A stretch of 64,000 bases of DNA. It comes from Deinococcus fonticola. Its GTDB lineage: Bacteria; Deinococcota; Deinococci; Deinococcales; Deinococcaceae. A model generated the notes under the pieces. It was not told the DNA's origin, ran no database searches, and saw nothing but the letters and a program-made list of their open reading frames with translations. The translations under genes were made by a program, and so were the position numbers. Below, in pieces: positions 1 to 9,834 of the stretch; the first letter of the stretch is position 1; each line of letters opens with the position of its first letter. The stretch lies in the NCBI RefSeq assembly GCF_004634215.1, contig NZ_SMMH01000014.1, positions 36,413 through 100,412 on the forward strand, read 5' to 3'.

Positions 1-53
1 AAGGCGAGGGTGGCGCTCAGGTCGCGGGTGATGAAGGAGACGTGCTTGAGCAT
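1..53 (-). CDS. VOC/glyoxalase-like protein, N-terminal fragment
   Basis: Only the first 17 codons are in the window, and the gene runs off the left edge. They read MLKHVSFITRDLSATLA, which resembles the opening beta strand of glyoxalase/VOC-fold proteins (hydrophobic-H-hydrophobic, then a D-L pair before the first helix). A TACCCT box on the minus strand (60-65) lies 6 nt before the ATG, the leaderless layout seen repeatedly in this window, which supports the start. The family call rests on very few residues and is tentative. Confidence 0.5.
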   Translation of the reverse strand, partial: MLKHVSFITRDLSATLA

Positions 54-59
54 GCGCTC

Positions 60-65
60 AGGGTA
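60..65 (-). promoter_or_regulatory. -10 box, leaderless start of VOC fragment
   Basis: TACCCT on the minus strand, 6 nt before the ATG. It fits the TANNNT leaderless pattern of this genome. Confidence 0.5.
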
Positions 66-231
66 ACGTGGAGAGGCAGAAAATAAAAAACCCGCCTTCT
101 CTGGCGGTGATAATAAAAAGATAGCCCGTTATGCGCGAAAAGTCAAATTCATGCGCCGCATCGAAAAAAGTGTGTGTCAGCGCCGGAAATGACAAGAGCC
201 TGAGAGCTGGCGCTGCATAAGACCTCTCCCC

Positions 232-237
232 TATCCT
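232..237 (+). promoter_or_regulatory. -10 box, leaderless start of DUF1990 gene
   Basis: TATCCT followed by 5 nt (ggggc) and the ATG. No Shine-Dalgarno sequence is needed if transcription starts at the ATG. Confidence 0.55.
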
Positions 238-242
238 GGGGC

Positions 243-863
243 ATGTTCCTGCTGCGCCCTCCGACACCGGCCCAGACCGAACAGTTCCTGACGGCACAGC
301 GGGCGCTGAAGGCCACCAGTTACCGTGAACTCTGCGCGACCCGTGAGGGACAGTGCCCGGTGGGCTACCTGTCCGATCAGCACCGCTTCGTGCTGGGCGC
401 CGGAGAGGCGTACTTCCGGCGGGCGGTGGCGGCCCTGCGCTCGTGGCAGGTCTTCGAGACGCCTTGGGTGACCCTGCTGAACCCGGACGCGCCGTTCGAG
501 GTGGGCGCCACGCTGGCGCTGCTGGTGCGCCACCTGGGGTTTTACAGCCTGATCGGCAACCGCGTGGTGTACCTGCTCGACGAGGAGCGCCGGGTGGGGT
601 TCGGGTACGGCACGTTGGAAGGGCACGCGTTCGCGGGCGAGGAACGTTTTGTGGTGGAGTGGTTGCCGACCGGTGAAGTGGTGTTCGAGCTCTTCGCGTT
701 CTCGCGCCCGGCCCTGCCGCTGGCACGGGTGGGGCAGCCGGTGGTGCGGCGGTTTCAGGCGGCAGGTGCGGCGCAGTACGGCGCAGCGATGGTGCGGGCG
801 GTGCAGGGGCCTGAAGCGTCTCCTCATGATCCAGATGGGGGAAACGCTTCCAGCATGCCCTGA
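243..863 (+). CDS. DUF1990 family protein
   Basis: This 206-aa soluble protein has the DUF1990 pattern. An A-x-x-A-L-R-x-W segment comes near residues 55-65, then a TPW motif and a run of beta strands containing [12 protein letters not shown] (about residues 117-128) and a closing E-L-F-A-F-S-R-P strand. The family's function is not established. Members are small single-domain proteins of about this length. The gene lies 14 bp upstream of the trehalose synthase gene, but each has its own -10 box, so they need not form an operon. Confidence 0.75.
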   Translation: MFLLRPPTPAQTEQFLTAQRALKATSYRELCATREGQCPVGYLSDQHRFVLGAGEAYFRRAVAALRSWQVFETPWVTLLNPDAPFEVGATLALLVRHLGFYSLIGNRVVYLLDEERRVGFGYGTLEGHAFAGEERFVVEWLPTGEVVFELFAFSRPALPLARVGQPVVRRFQAAGAAQYGAAMVRAVQGPEASPHDPDGGNASSMP

Positions 864-865
864 AC

Positions 866-871
866 TACACT
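866..871 (+). promoter_or_regulatory. -10 box, leaderless start of treS
   Basis: TACACT, then 6 nt (ctgggc), then the ATG. Confidence 0.55.
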
Positions 872-877
872 CTGGGC

Positions 878-2554
<1,677 letters not shown>

Positions 2555-3165
2555 GCCGGGTTTGAAGGCAGTGCTGAACGCTGGAGTCTGAATACAGGGA
2601 CAAAGCCCGCAGAAGGGCCGAAAGACCGGTCACGTCAACCTGAATTGATGGATTTAATTTTTCCGCTGTGGGTGTGCCTATCCTGTCTGGCACACCTGTA
2701 TTTCTTTCCTGGCGGTCGCCATAAGCCGTGTCTTCTACACGCCTGACACGGCCCGCCAGCGCGTTACCGACCTTGCGCGTGCCGCACAGGTTTGGCGCCC
2801 AGAGGGCGGCACAGAGCGGGGACACAGACTTTCCGGCCCTGGTCGACAAAGACCCCAGTACCGGCAGCAGCGAAGCGGGCCTGACTGTCACTCCGGCCGC
2901 CTACTTGAACGCCAATGACACCCTCAGCGGGAAATTCAGCAGCAGTCCAGCCAGGTCGTGAGCCGGGCCGGGAACACGGCCAACTTCATGGCGCAGCCTG
3001 GTCAACCTGGGCCACAGCGGCCCTACGCATTTTCACACCCGCGCAGATGGCGCTTGCCTGGAACGAGTTGACTGCCTGGGTGCACAGGGGCATGCCCCTA
3101 TCAGGCGGGCTGAACATCACGAAACGCTAAACCCCGGCGGCGCGGCCAGGGGCGTACCCTGCGGC
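2555..3165. other. 611-bp gap with possible gene remnant
   Basis: No convincing gene is present. Short open stretches are interrupted by stops in all frames. One fragment around 2835-2960 reads like a piece of an exported protein (DFPALVDKDPSTGSSEAGLT), and 2960-3130 contains another short open stretch in a different frame, so this may be a decayed gene. No promoter, RNA or strong hairpin was recognised. Confidence 0.3.
3155..3160 (+). promoter_or_regulatory. -10 box, leaderless start of HAD gene
   Basis: TACCCT, then 5 nt (gcggc), then the ATG. Confidence 0.5.
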
Positions 3166-3765
3166 ATGACCATCAAGGCGCTGTTCTGGGATATCGGCGG
3201 GGTGCTGCTGACCAACGGCTGGGACCGCGAGCAGCGGGCTGACGTGATCGCCCGTTACGGGCTGGACGCCACCGACTTTACCGAGCGGCACAAACTGGCC
3301 GTGCCGGAACTGGAGCTGGGCCGCATGACCCTCGACGAGTACCTGAGTCAGGTGGTGTTCTGCACGCCGCGCGAGTTTTCGCGTGAGGATTTCCGGGCCA
3401 GCATGGAGGCCGAGAGCCAGCCGAAGGAAGAGGTGCTGGCCCTGGCGCGTGAACTGGGCGGGCGCCACCGCATGTATTCGCTGAACAACGAAGGGCACGA
3501 CCTGAACGAGTACCGCATCCGCACTTTCGCATTGCATGATTTCCTGCTGGGGTTTTTCACGTCGTGTTACCTGGGTGTCATGAAGCCCAACCCCGCCATT
3601 TACCGCCTGGGTCTGCACCTGGCGCAGGTCTCTCCCGCCGAAGCGGTCATGATCGACGACCGCATTCAGAATGTGGAGGCGGCGCGCTCGGTGGGCATGC
3701 AGGCGGTGCAGTACATCAACGCGGCGCAACTGCGCGACGAACTGGCAGCACTGGGCATCCACTGA
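3166..3765 (+). CDS. HAD family hydrolase (HAD-IA)
   Basis: A 199-aa haloacid-dehalogenase-superfamily protein. Motif I is FWDIGGVLL near the N terminus. Its second conserved position is Gly where phosphatases usually have Asp (DxD), as in several HAD-IA proteins. Motif II is the Ser in MYSLNNEG (about residue 105), motif III is the Lys in GVMKPNPAIY, and motif IV is MIDDRIQNVEAA. A small alpha-helical cap lies between residues about 20 and 80. The substrate cannot be read from sequence. A small downstream membrane protein starts 43 bp after the stop. Confidence 0.85.
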   Translation: MTIKALFWDIGGVLLTNGWDREQRADVIARYGLDATDFTERHKLAVPELELGRMTLDEYLSQVVFCTPREFSREDFRASMEAESQPKEEVLALARELGGRHRMYSLNNEGHDLNEYRIRTFALHDFLLGFFTSCYLGVMKPNPAIYRLGLHLAQVSPAEAVMIDDRIQNVEAARSVGMQAVQYINAAQLRDELAALGIH

Positions 3766-3808
3766 AGCCCATTCAGACGGCAGTCAGGGCAGTGTGCTGC
3801 ACTGGGCC

Positions 3809-4012
3809 ATGACCGCAACCTGGCGAAACCTGCTGGCTTTTGTGCTCGGCTGCACCGCCGTGGCGCTCGGTTTCTGGGGGGTGCTGCAAGGGGTCAAACT
3901 GCACCACCTGCTTCCCCTGTTGGGTCTCCCGGCAGGGGCGGTTCTGCTGCTGGCAGCCTTCCGGATTTCCCTCAGCGAGTCAACGCCAGGGGCCAGAGAC
4001 GCGGACAGGTGA
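3809..4012 (+). CDS. Small two-helix membrane protein
   Basis: A 67-aa protein starting at the internal ATG (MTATWRNLLAF). It has two hydrophobic segments, about residues 8-26 and 33-50, separated by a short polar turn (GVKLHHL), and a charged C-terminal tail (ESTPGARDADR). It lies between the HAD gene and a secreted protein gene on the same strand. Codon use is like its neighbours, which supports it being real. I do not recognise a family. Confidence 0.55.
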   Translation: MTATWRNLLAFVLGCTAVALGFWGVLQGVKLHHLLPLLGLPAGAVLLLAAFRISLSESTPGARDADR

Positions 4013-4044
4013 AATTCACATCCCGGCGGAGTACAAGTGAAGGC

Positions 4045-4554
4045 ATGCGTCCTGTACCTGTCCTGCTGACGGCTTTACTGCTGGCTGTGCCTGCTTCAGC
4101 CGCGGGCGTAGGGCTTCGTTCATTGCTCACCGGCAGCGGCGGTCAGCTGCGGGCCGGCGGGAATTCGTTCGTGGTGGTCAAACGCACCAGTGACCTCAAG
4201 CGCTTCGAGCTGGGTGTCATCGTGGCGAACCGGGCCGGCGACCGGGTGCTTGATCTGATTCTGGCCGTCAAGCGCCCGACCCTTTCCCCCAGTGAACTTG
4301 ACTTGCTCAGGGGAAACGCCGCTTACGCCGCCACGCGCTGCTTTGGGCTGGACGCCACCCAGCTTCCGGTCTTCAACGCATGGATCACGCAGCAGAATGC
4401 CGGGGCGGGCCAGCGGGTCAGCGCCACCTTCGGCAAGGTAACGGCCATTTATGTGCGCCAGAACAAACCCGCCGCGCCGTACACCACCGTGGAGCTGTAC
4501 CGCGAGGCCGACCGGCCCGGCATGGGGGCCTGGGTCAACTACTGCACCCGCTGA
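4045..4554 (+). CDS. Secreted hypothetical protein
   Basis: A 169-aa protein. The ATG at 4045 is preferred over the GTG 36 bp upstream because it places a clean signal peptide at the N terminus (MRPVPVLLTALLLAVPASAA, cleavage near residue 20). The mature part is beta-rich with a single pair of cysteines (one in ATRCFGLD, one in NYCTR at the C terminus) that could form a disulfide outside the cytoplasm. No family recognised. The stop lies 21 bp from the end of the convergent IclR gene. Confidence 0.6.
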   Translation: MRPVPVLLTALLLAVPASAAGVGLRSLLTGSGGQLRAGGNSFVVVKRTSDLKRFELGVIVANRAGDRVLDLILAVKRPTLSPSELDLLRGNAAYAATRCFGLDATQLPVFNAWITQQNAGAGQRVSATFGKVTAIYVRQNKPAAPYTTVELYREADRPGMGAWVNYCTR

Positions 4555-4576
4555 CTGGCGCCAGTCTTTAGGTTTT
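4553..4576 (+). terminator. Possible weak terminator between convergent genes
   Basis: A 14-bp perfect palindrome (GACTGGCGCCAGTC, 4553-4566) is followed by tttaggttttt. The stem is short, with a loop of about 4 nt, so strength is uncertain. Confidence 0.4.
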
Positions 4577-5277
4577 TAACCCAGTTCGGCTTCCTGCACG
4601 ATATGCAGAACGCGCTCGCGGATCTGGCGTTCCTCGCGCAGGTAACGCTGGGCGCTCATCTGCACGCCGATGCTGGCGACCACCTGATCGCCGTGGTGGT
4701 AGGGCACACCCAGAGTGCACTGCCCCGGAATCCATTCCTCGATGCTGTAGGCGTACCCCAGGCGGCGCACGCGGGCCACTTCGGTCTTCCATTCGTCCAG
4801 GGTGGTGATGCTGCTTTGCGTGCAGGCCTCGAAGGTGCTGGGGGTAATGTCGTTGAAGGCGTACAGCAGTTTGCCGCTGGCGGTGGCAGTGGCCGGCAGG
4901 TAGATGTCGAGCGGCAAGTCGATGTCCGCGTCGGGGTGGCGCTCGCGGATGGCGGCGACCACGTCCTCGCCTTCCAGCAGGCACAGGAAAGCCACGGATT
5001 TGACTTCCAGAGCCAGGCGCGTGATCAGGGCGCGGGCATCCTGGAACCACGGCAGCGCGGCCGTCAGTTGTGCACCCATCTCACTGATGTGCCAGGACAG
5101 GCGGTACTTGCCGTGTGGGGTGCGGCGCAGGAACCCGGCTTCGGTCAGGCCGGCCAGGTAGGCGTGCGCGGTGGCGCGGGGAACATCGAGGTGCGCGGCG
5201 AGGGCACGCACACCCCACTCGGGCTGGTCGGCGCTGAAGGCACCGAGGATGGTGGAGGCTTTCTGCAAGGACAGCAC
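4576..5277 (-). CDS. IclR family transcriptional regulator
   Basis: A 233-aa DNA-binding regulator. The N-terminal winged helix-turn-helix spans about residues 5-60 (VRALAAHLDVPRATAHAYLA is the recognition region), followed by the wing HGKYRLS. The C-terminal effector domain contains the family's PLDIYLPATATASGKLLYA segment and a GVPYHHGDQVVASIGV strand. The start is a GTG, supported by a TAGGCT box 6 nt upstream. IclR proteins usually control small-molecule catabolism. The gene is not beside an obvious pathway, so its target is unknown. Confidence 0.88.
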   Translation of the reverse strand: MLSLQKASTILGAFSADQPEWGVRALAAHLDVPRATAHAYLAGLTEAGFLRRTPHGKYRLSWHISEMGAQLTAALPWFQDARALITRLALEVKSVAFLCLLEGEDVVAAIRERHPDADIDLPLDIYLPATATASGKLLYAFNDITPSTFEACTQSSITTLDEWKTEVARVRRLGYAYSIEEWIPGQCTLGVPYHHGDQVVASIGVQMSAQRYLREERQIRERVLHIVQEAELG

Positions 5278-5283
5278 CCGTCC

Positions 5284-5289
5284 AGCCTA
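5284..5289 (-). promoter_or_regulatory. -10 box, leaderless start of IclR gene
   Basis: TAGGCT on the minus strand, 6 nt (ggacgg) before the GTG. It decides the start codon. Confidence 0.5.
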
Positions 5290-5486
5290 CAGGGACACAG
5301 CGCGATTGTATAGCCCAGGCGTGCCCGTAGGTTCAGCTGCGCCACACCTCATCCGTCACGTCCGTCTAGGAATCATGCAGTTTATTAAGCCAGAAGAAAG
5401 CAATTCATTAAGACAAAACGCCACCGCCCAGAGCCAGGGTAGTCGTGAAATGAGTTTTCTCGATTACTGAGATTAAGGTTGTCCAT

Positions 5487-5492
5487 TATACT
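5487..5492 (+). promoter_or_regulatory. -10 box, leaderless start of PP2C gene
   Basis: TATACT, then 7 nt (gtcgtcc), then the ATG at 5500. It favours that ATG over the upstream TTG. Confidence 0.55.
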
Positions 5493-5499
5493 GTCGTCC

Positions 5500-6573
5500 A
5501 TGCAGTCCCCTCAGATGCCGCTCACGTCCTCAGGACTACTGACGGACATTGGGCGGCAAAGAATCGGGGGGGTTAATCAAGACGCCGGTATGGCCCTGGA
5601 CTTGCCCCGGGGCGGGCTGTACGCCGTAGCAGATGGCATGGGCGGCCACGCCGCTGGGGAACTGGCCGCCAACCTGGCGCTCGATACCCTGACGCAGAAC
5701 TACCTGGAAGGCCGGGGCCAGCCGCCCGAACGCCTGGCCGAGGCGGTGCAGGCCGCCAATCTGGCTGTGATCCGGCACGCCGTGGGCGAGTCCGTCGGTA
5801 TGGGCACCACCCTGCTGGCCATCCTGATCGACGGCGGCGCGGCCCTGGTGGCGCACGTCGGCGATTCCCGCGCCTACCTGCTGCGCGACAACGAACTGCT
5901 GCGCCTCACCGACGATCACTCCTGGGTGGCCGAGCAAGTACGTCTGGGGTTCCTGACCGAGGAAGAAGCGCACGAGCACCAGTGGAAAAGCGTGGTAAAC
6001 AATGCCCTGGGCGGCGAGGAGCGCGTCAGGTTGGAACTGTTCGGGCTGCCCGTGAAGGCCGGTGACCGCCTGCTGATTTGCAGTGATGGCCTTAGCGGCG
6101 TGGTGGCAGAACCTGAACTGCTGCGTTTCCTGAGCCGCCGCGACGCGCCTGAAACCGTCACGCGCCTGCTGGTGGACGCTGCGAACGACGAGGGTGGCCC
6201 CGACAACATCACGGCCGTGATCGTGGATGTCATGCGCACCCTGCCGCTGCCCCGTTACGCCCTGCCCCCCCGCACGCCAGACGGGCCGGAGTACGTGGAC
6301 GTCCTGCTGACTGCCCGGCGCGGCAGCAGCCTGGTGACGTACCTGATCCTGACCCTGGTGTACTTCACTCTGCTGGGCATGATCCTGATTCCCGAGCATC
6401 GCACGCTAATCGGCCTGCTGGGACTGCTGCTGCTGGCCGTGATCGTCTTTCTTCAGGGGAGGGTGCAACGCGGCCTGGTGGCCGCCCGGAGTACCCGCCC
6501 GGCGGTGGCCCTCAAGCGCGTCGGCACCTCCCTGCGTTCAGACCCCGACCCCCCGGAACGCAAGTTGAACTGA
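5500..6573 (+). CDS. PP2C-type protein serine/threonine phosphatase with membrane anchor
   Basis: A 357-aa protein. Residues about 10-245 form a PPM/PP2C domain: an N-terminal NQDAG motif, the metal-binding [35 protein letters not shown] and the late DNITAVIVD. The C-terminal third has two adjacent hydrophobic segments (about residues 280-300 and 304-321) and a basic tail, so the catalytic domain should face the cytoplasm from the membrane. It is the expected antagonist of a Hanks-type kinase. A kinase gene lies at 62.2 kb, not adjacent. Another in-frame ATG follows 15 bp downstream, so the exact start is not certain. Confidence 0.88.
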   Translation: MQSPQMPLTSSGLLTDIGRQRIGGVNQDAGMALDLPRGGLYAVADGMGGHAAGELAANLALDTLTQNYLEGRGQPPERLAEAVQAANLAVIRHAVGESVGMGTTLLAILIDGGAALVAHVGDSRAYLLRDNELLRLTDDHSWVAEQVRLGFLTEEEAHEHQWKSVVNNALGGEERVRLELFGLPVKAGDRLLICSDGLSGVVAEPELLRFLSRRDAPETVTRLLVDAANDEGGPDNITAVIVDVMRTLPLPRYALPPRTPDGPEYVDVLLTARRGSSLVTYLILTLVYFTLLGMILIPEHRTLIGLLGLLLLAVIVFLQGRVQRGLVAARSTRPAVALKRVGTSLRSDPDPPERKLN

Positions 6574-6642
6574 CTCTCGCCTGCCCAGGGTGCAGTGCTC
6601 CGTGAAACCCCCGGGCCGCGTGCCCTGAACCCTTCCGGGCAT

Positions 6643-6648
6643 TACAGT
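6643..6648 (+). promoter_or_regulatory. -10 box, leaderless start of ridA
   Basis: TACAGT, then 6 nt (acggtc), then the ATG. Confidence 0.55.
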
Positions 6649-6654
6649 ACGGTC

Positions 6655-7032
6655 ATGAAAGAAATTATCCAGACGGACACCGCGCCCGCCGCCATTGGCC
6701 CCTACAGTCAGGCCGTGAAGGTGGGGCACCTGCTGATCACCAGTGGACAGATTCCCCTGACCCCCAGCGGCGACCTGGTGGCGGGAGGCATTGCCGAGCA
6801 GACCGGGCAGGTCATGCGTAACCTCGAAGCCCTGTTGGCCGCCGCTGGCAGCGACCTGAACCGCGTGGTCAAGACTACCGTGTTCCTGGCCGACATGAAC
6901 GAATTCGCCGCCATGAACGCCGTGTACGAGCAGCATTTCACCGCACCGTACCCGGCCCGCAGCACTGTGCAGGTCGCCCGCCTACCGCGCGACGTACGCG
7001 TCGAAATTGAAGTGATCGCCGACCTGAGCTAA
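6655..7032 (+). CDS. ridA: RidA family enamine/imine deaminase
   Basis: A 125-aa protein of the RidA/YjgF/YER057c family, which hydrolyses reactive 2-aminoacrylate and related enamines made by PLP enzymes. Signature elements are APAAIGPYSQAVK near the N terminus, TSGQIP, the VVKTTVFLADM strand and the C-terminal ARSTVQVARLPRDVRVEIEV, which carries the catalytic Arg (ARSTV). Length is standard. The ATG used here is fixed by the -10 box; a longer reading frame extends upstream but has no signal. Confidence 0.92.
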   Translation: MKEIIQTDTAPAAIGPYSQAVKVGHLLITSGQIPLTPSGDLVAGGIAEQTGQVMRNLEALLAAAGSDLNRVVKTTVFLADMNEFAAMNAVYEQHFTAPYPARSTVQVARLPRDVRVEIEVIADLS

Positions 7033-7104
7033 GTCGGCTGAAGCCAGAACGCCCCGGTGAAAAGCCCGGAAGCTTTCTGGTCTGGCGCATAGAATAGGGG
7101 GTTT

Positions 7105-8004
7105 GTGCCTTCCGTCTCGACGCTAGGCCCCCATTCGTGGCATTGTGCTGGGGTGTTTGTCCTACCTGTTCGCTTCGAGCGAAGTCCCAAATTGCACAGC
7201 ATGCTCAGCGAGCAGGACTACCCGGTGGGTACGCGCGTGGTCGTGCAGGGCAAACGCGGCCCCGAAGTCGCCACCGTGCGCGGCCAGGCCAGCCCACCCG
7301 ACCCCAAAGGCCGTTACGGCGCGTTGCTGCGGGCCGCCAGCCCGGAGGAACTGAACCGCTGGGAAGACCTGCACCGGCAGGGCGAGGACTTGAAGTGGCT
7401 GCTGCGGGCCCGGGCCCGCGAACGCCGCCTGCCCGTGAAACTGGTCGCGGTGGAGTTCACGTTGGACGAGAGCCTGGTGACCATCAGTTACAGCGCCGAC
7501 GAACGCATCGAGCTGGGGCCACTTATCGCCGAGTTGCGCGAACACACCCGCGCCCGCGTGAACTTTGCCGCCATCGGCCCGCGTGAGCAGGCGCAGATGC
7601 TGGGCACCCTGGGCGCGTGCGGCCGCGAGAATTGCAGCAGCACGCACCTTCAGGATTTCGCGCCGGTCAGTATCCGCATGGCCCGCGACCAGCAACTGCC
7701 GCTAAACCCTGAAAAACTCAGTGGGCCGTGCGGGCGACTGCTGTGCTGCCTGCAGTTCGAGCACACCCAGTACCTGGAACTGCTCAAGGATTTGCCACGC
7801 AAGAACGCCCGCGTGTGTCATGAAGGCAGCGGCGCCTGCGGGAAGGTCACCAAACTTCACCCGCTGAAAGGCACCGTCGACATACATACCGAGCAGGGGC
7901 CGGTGTACGACCTGCCCGCCAGTGAATTGAAACGCGCGACTGACACTCCAGCCAGCCACCCTGGCAAAAGCCGCGCCGAAAGCCCTTCAGAGTCAGAAAG
8001 ATAG
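7105..8004 (+). CDS. PSP1 domain protein (YaaT/RicT-like)
   Basis: A 299-aa protein with the PSP1 C-terminal domain found in Bacillus YaaT/RicT. The [15 protein letters not shown] strand is followed by [17 protein letters not shown]. Further on come [25 protein letters not shown] and a cysteine-rich patch, [10 protein letters not shown] and [13 protein letters not shown]. In RicT homologues such cysteines contribute to Fe-S binding. The VRF strand is part of the conserved domain, so an ATG at 7201 would be too late. The GTG at 7105 (TAGAAT box 9 nt upstream) and a GTG at 7153 are both possible. A role in RNA processing is known for Bacillus and only inferred here. Confidence 0.85.
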   Translation: MPSVSTLGPHSWHCAGVFVLPVRFERSPKLHSMLSEQDYPVGTRVVVQGKRGPEVATVRGQASPPDPKGRYGALLRAASPEELNRWEDLHRQGEDLKWLLRARARERRLPVKLVAVEFTLDESLVTISYSADERIELGPLIAELREHTRARVNFAAIGPREQAQMLGTLGACGRENCSSTHLQDFAPVSIRMARDQQLPLNPEKLSGPCGRLLCCLQFEHTQYLELLKDLPRKNARVCHEGSGACGKVTKLHPLKGTVDIHTEQGPVYDLPASELKRATDTPASHPGKSRAESPSESER

Positions 8005-8407
8005 TCCGCCTGACGGGCCAGGCTCGACGCTATACAAAAGCGGCACCCTGGGCATTGACGACTGAACAGTGGGCGGAGCCATACGGCGTCAGTCGTCAAT
8101 GTTCGTGGTTCCGCTTCTTCCCATACCTGAGAAGGTGGAAGAGTCCTCTGTGCTGTCGGGTACTTGGATTAGAGATTCAGCGACAGCCAGTCAAAATCTA
8201 ACGATTCAGGATCAACGCCATTCGTAGGATTTCACACAGATGCCACTGACCGTGAAAATCATCGCGTACAGCGCAGTCAAGCGACTGACGCAGAGAACAA
8301 ATAAGAAAGGTGAGAGAAAGAAAGCCATATAAACGGAATCCAAGGCCTTCTTCCTTCACACTCATGACCTATCTAACCAGCAGTTTTACTAGCGAACCCG
8401 CAGGAGA
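8005..8407. other. 403-bp intergenic region with inverted repeat
   Basis: No gene is supported. The region lies between convergent genes. Its one clear structure is the 13-bp inverted repeat listed separately. The rest is less GC-rich than the neighbouring genes, with short frames only. Confidence 0.5.
8053..8101. repeat. Perfect 13-bp inverted repeat, 23-nt loop
   Basis: CATTGACGACTGA (8053-8065) pairs perfectly with TCAGTCGTCAATG (8089-8101). No T-tract follows on either strand, so it is not a typical intrinsic terminator. It could be a transcript-end hairpin for either convergent gene, or one arm pair of a decayed palindromic element. Confidence 0.6.
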
Positions 8408-9433
8408 TTATTTAGGCGCGCTAGAAATGCCGAACAGGAACGTGGACGTCTGTGTGGTCGGCCCCCACTGGTACCCGATGGTCGGCCCGATCAGGACGGG
8501 CAGGCGCTTATCGTAAATCAGGATGTCCCCACGCAGATAGGTGTAGTCGCCCGTCCAGTTACGGGTGGCGCGAATGCGGAAGCCGCCCAATCCGGTGTTC
8601 TGGTTAGGGTTAATCGGCGTCCTGAGCAGCAGGCTGCCATTCGTCTCCTCGTAACGGGCGAAGTTGAAGTCCGGAATGGCCACCTTACCGAACGCGAAAC
8701 GTTCAAGGTGTGAGACATCCAGCAGCAGCGTACGGCTGGGATTATAGGTGGCCCCAAAGGTCAGATCCACGCTGGTCTGCGCGGTGGACTGCGCCGGGAA
8801 AGTGTACAGCCGTGCGGTGGCCACGCCGCGCACCGAGGTTGCCGGGTTCAGTTTCAAGGTATCCCTGGCGGTCACTTCCGACTGCGTGTAGGGAGCAACG
8901 ACACCCTTTTGCTCGGCGATACCCACATTGTTCAGGACGCGCACCTTGTTATTCGCCACCGTGAAGGCGTACCCGACGGAGACCTTGGAATGATAGCCCG
9001 CGCCCTGCCATTTGGCGCTCCACTGTACACCCGTGTAGGGATCGTAGGTCATTTCCGCACGGGGAATCCCTGTTTTGGCGGTCGCGCCGTTATCAAACAC
9101 ACCAGCTGCGATCAGGACACCCTGGTAACGGGTGAAGAGGTTGTATTCCCAGTAATTGGGGCGTTTGGCCAGTGTGAAGCGAATGTCCTGCGTCAGCGGC
9201 AGTGGGAAGGCCCTTATCCCAAAGCCGTCGGACGGCGTAACCAGCACAGTCGTGGAGCCGAAACGCGAAAAGTAGTTGGGGGGAAACTTGGCGGCGAAGG
9301 CCTCCAATCCCGAAGGCTGGGGGGCTGACGCGGGGGTCACCGAACTTTGCGCTAGGGCACCCCCGCTCAACAGAGTCAGGGTGAGGAGCTTGTGTCCCAA
9401 GGACAAGCGGTTAGTAGTGAGGAGTTGAGTCAT
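8408..9433 (-). CDS. Exported beta-rich hypothetical protein
   Basis: A 341-aa protein with a signal sequence (about residues 1-28, ending SGGALAQ). The mature chain is dominated by alternating polar/hydrophobic strands with many aromatic residues, as in outer-membrane beta-barrels: repeated strands such as VSVGYAFTVANN and IRATRNWTGDYTYLRGDI, ending in STFLFGIS. Deinococcus has an outer membrane-like envelope, so a barrel or surface protein is plausible. No specific family is recognised. It stands alone, separated by about 400 bp of gene-free DNA on each side. Confidence 0.6.
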   Translation of the reverse strand: MTQLLTTNRLSLGHKLLTLTLLSGGALAQSSVTPASAPQPSGLEAFAAKFPPNYFSRFGSTTVLVTPSDGFGIRAFPLPLTQDIRFTLAKRPNYWEYNLFTRYQGVLIAAGVFDNGATAKTGIPRAEMTYDPYTGVQWSAKWQGAGYHSKVSVGYAFTVANNKVRVLNNVGIAEQKGVVAPYTQSEVTARDTLKLNPATSVRGVATARLYTFPAQSTAQTSVDLTFGATYNPSRTLLLDVSHLERFAFGKVAIPDFNFARYEETNGSLLLRTPINPNQNTGLGGFRIRATRNWTGDYTYLRGDILIYDKRLPVLIGPTIGYQWGPTTQTSTFLFGISSAPK

Positions 9434-9834
9434 AAGCCACGTATACTATAACTTTGTTAACCGTTCACTTTTCCAGTTCAACAGTCAAAATTACTTCTAC
9501 ACTTTTTTACGCCCAACTCATTTTCGAGTCATGAGAAACTTGAGGCACGAAATCTCACTTCCCTACAAACTGATATTTTTGCGCATCTATAAGTCTTCTT
9601 CACTGTCTACAGGAAAAGAAAGAGTAATATCTTACAATCCGCTCGTACACCAAGGCAGTTTGCAAGGCCCGTCTATGATGCCTTGGTGGGGTCGATTACC
9701 GACCAGAATAAAAAGTCGAGAGAGACAGGTTCCTCGACTCTTCGTCAGCTTTACTTGTCTGCTGGGAAAAAGCACCACAGCATAGAAAAAGACCTGAGCT
9801 GAACGCTTGGTCGTCCGTCGTGCAGCCGATGACC
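9434..9834. other. 401-bp AT-rich intergenic region
   Basis: Lies between the start of the beta-rich protein gene and the end of the glycan operon, both on the minus strand. It is AT-rich compared with the flanks and has no supported gene. It should hold the promoter of the beta-rich protein (a candidate -10 lies within the minus-strand reading of 9443-9455) and the end of the long operon transcript. No strong terminator hairpin was identified. Confidence 0.4.

Noticed and set aside
9531..9785. 84-aa frame in the AT-rich gap
   Set aside because: No start signal; open by chance in a short AT-rich region.
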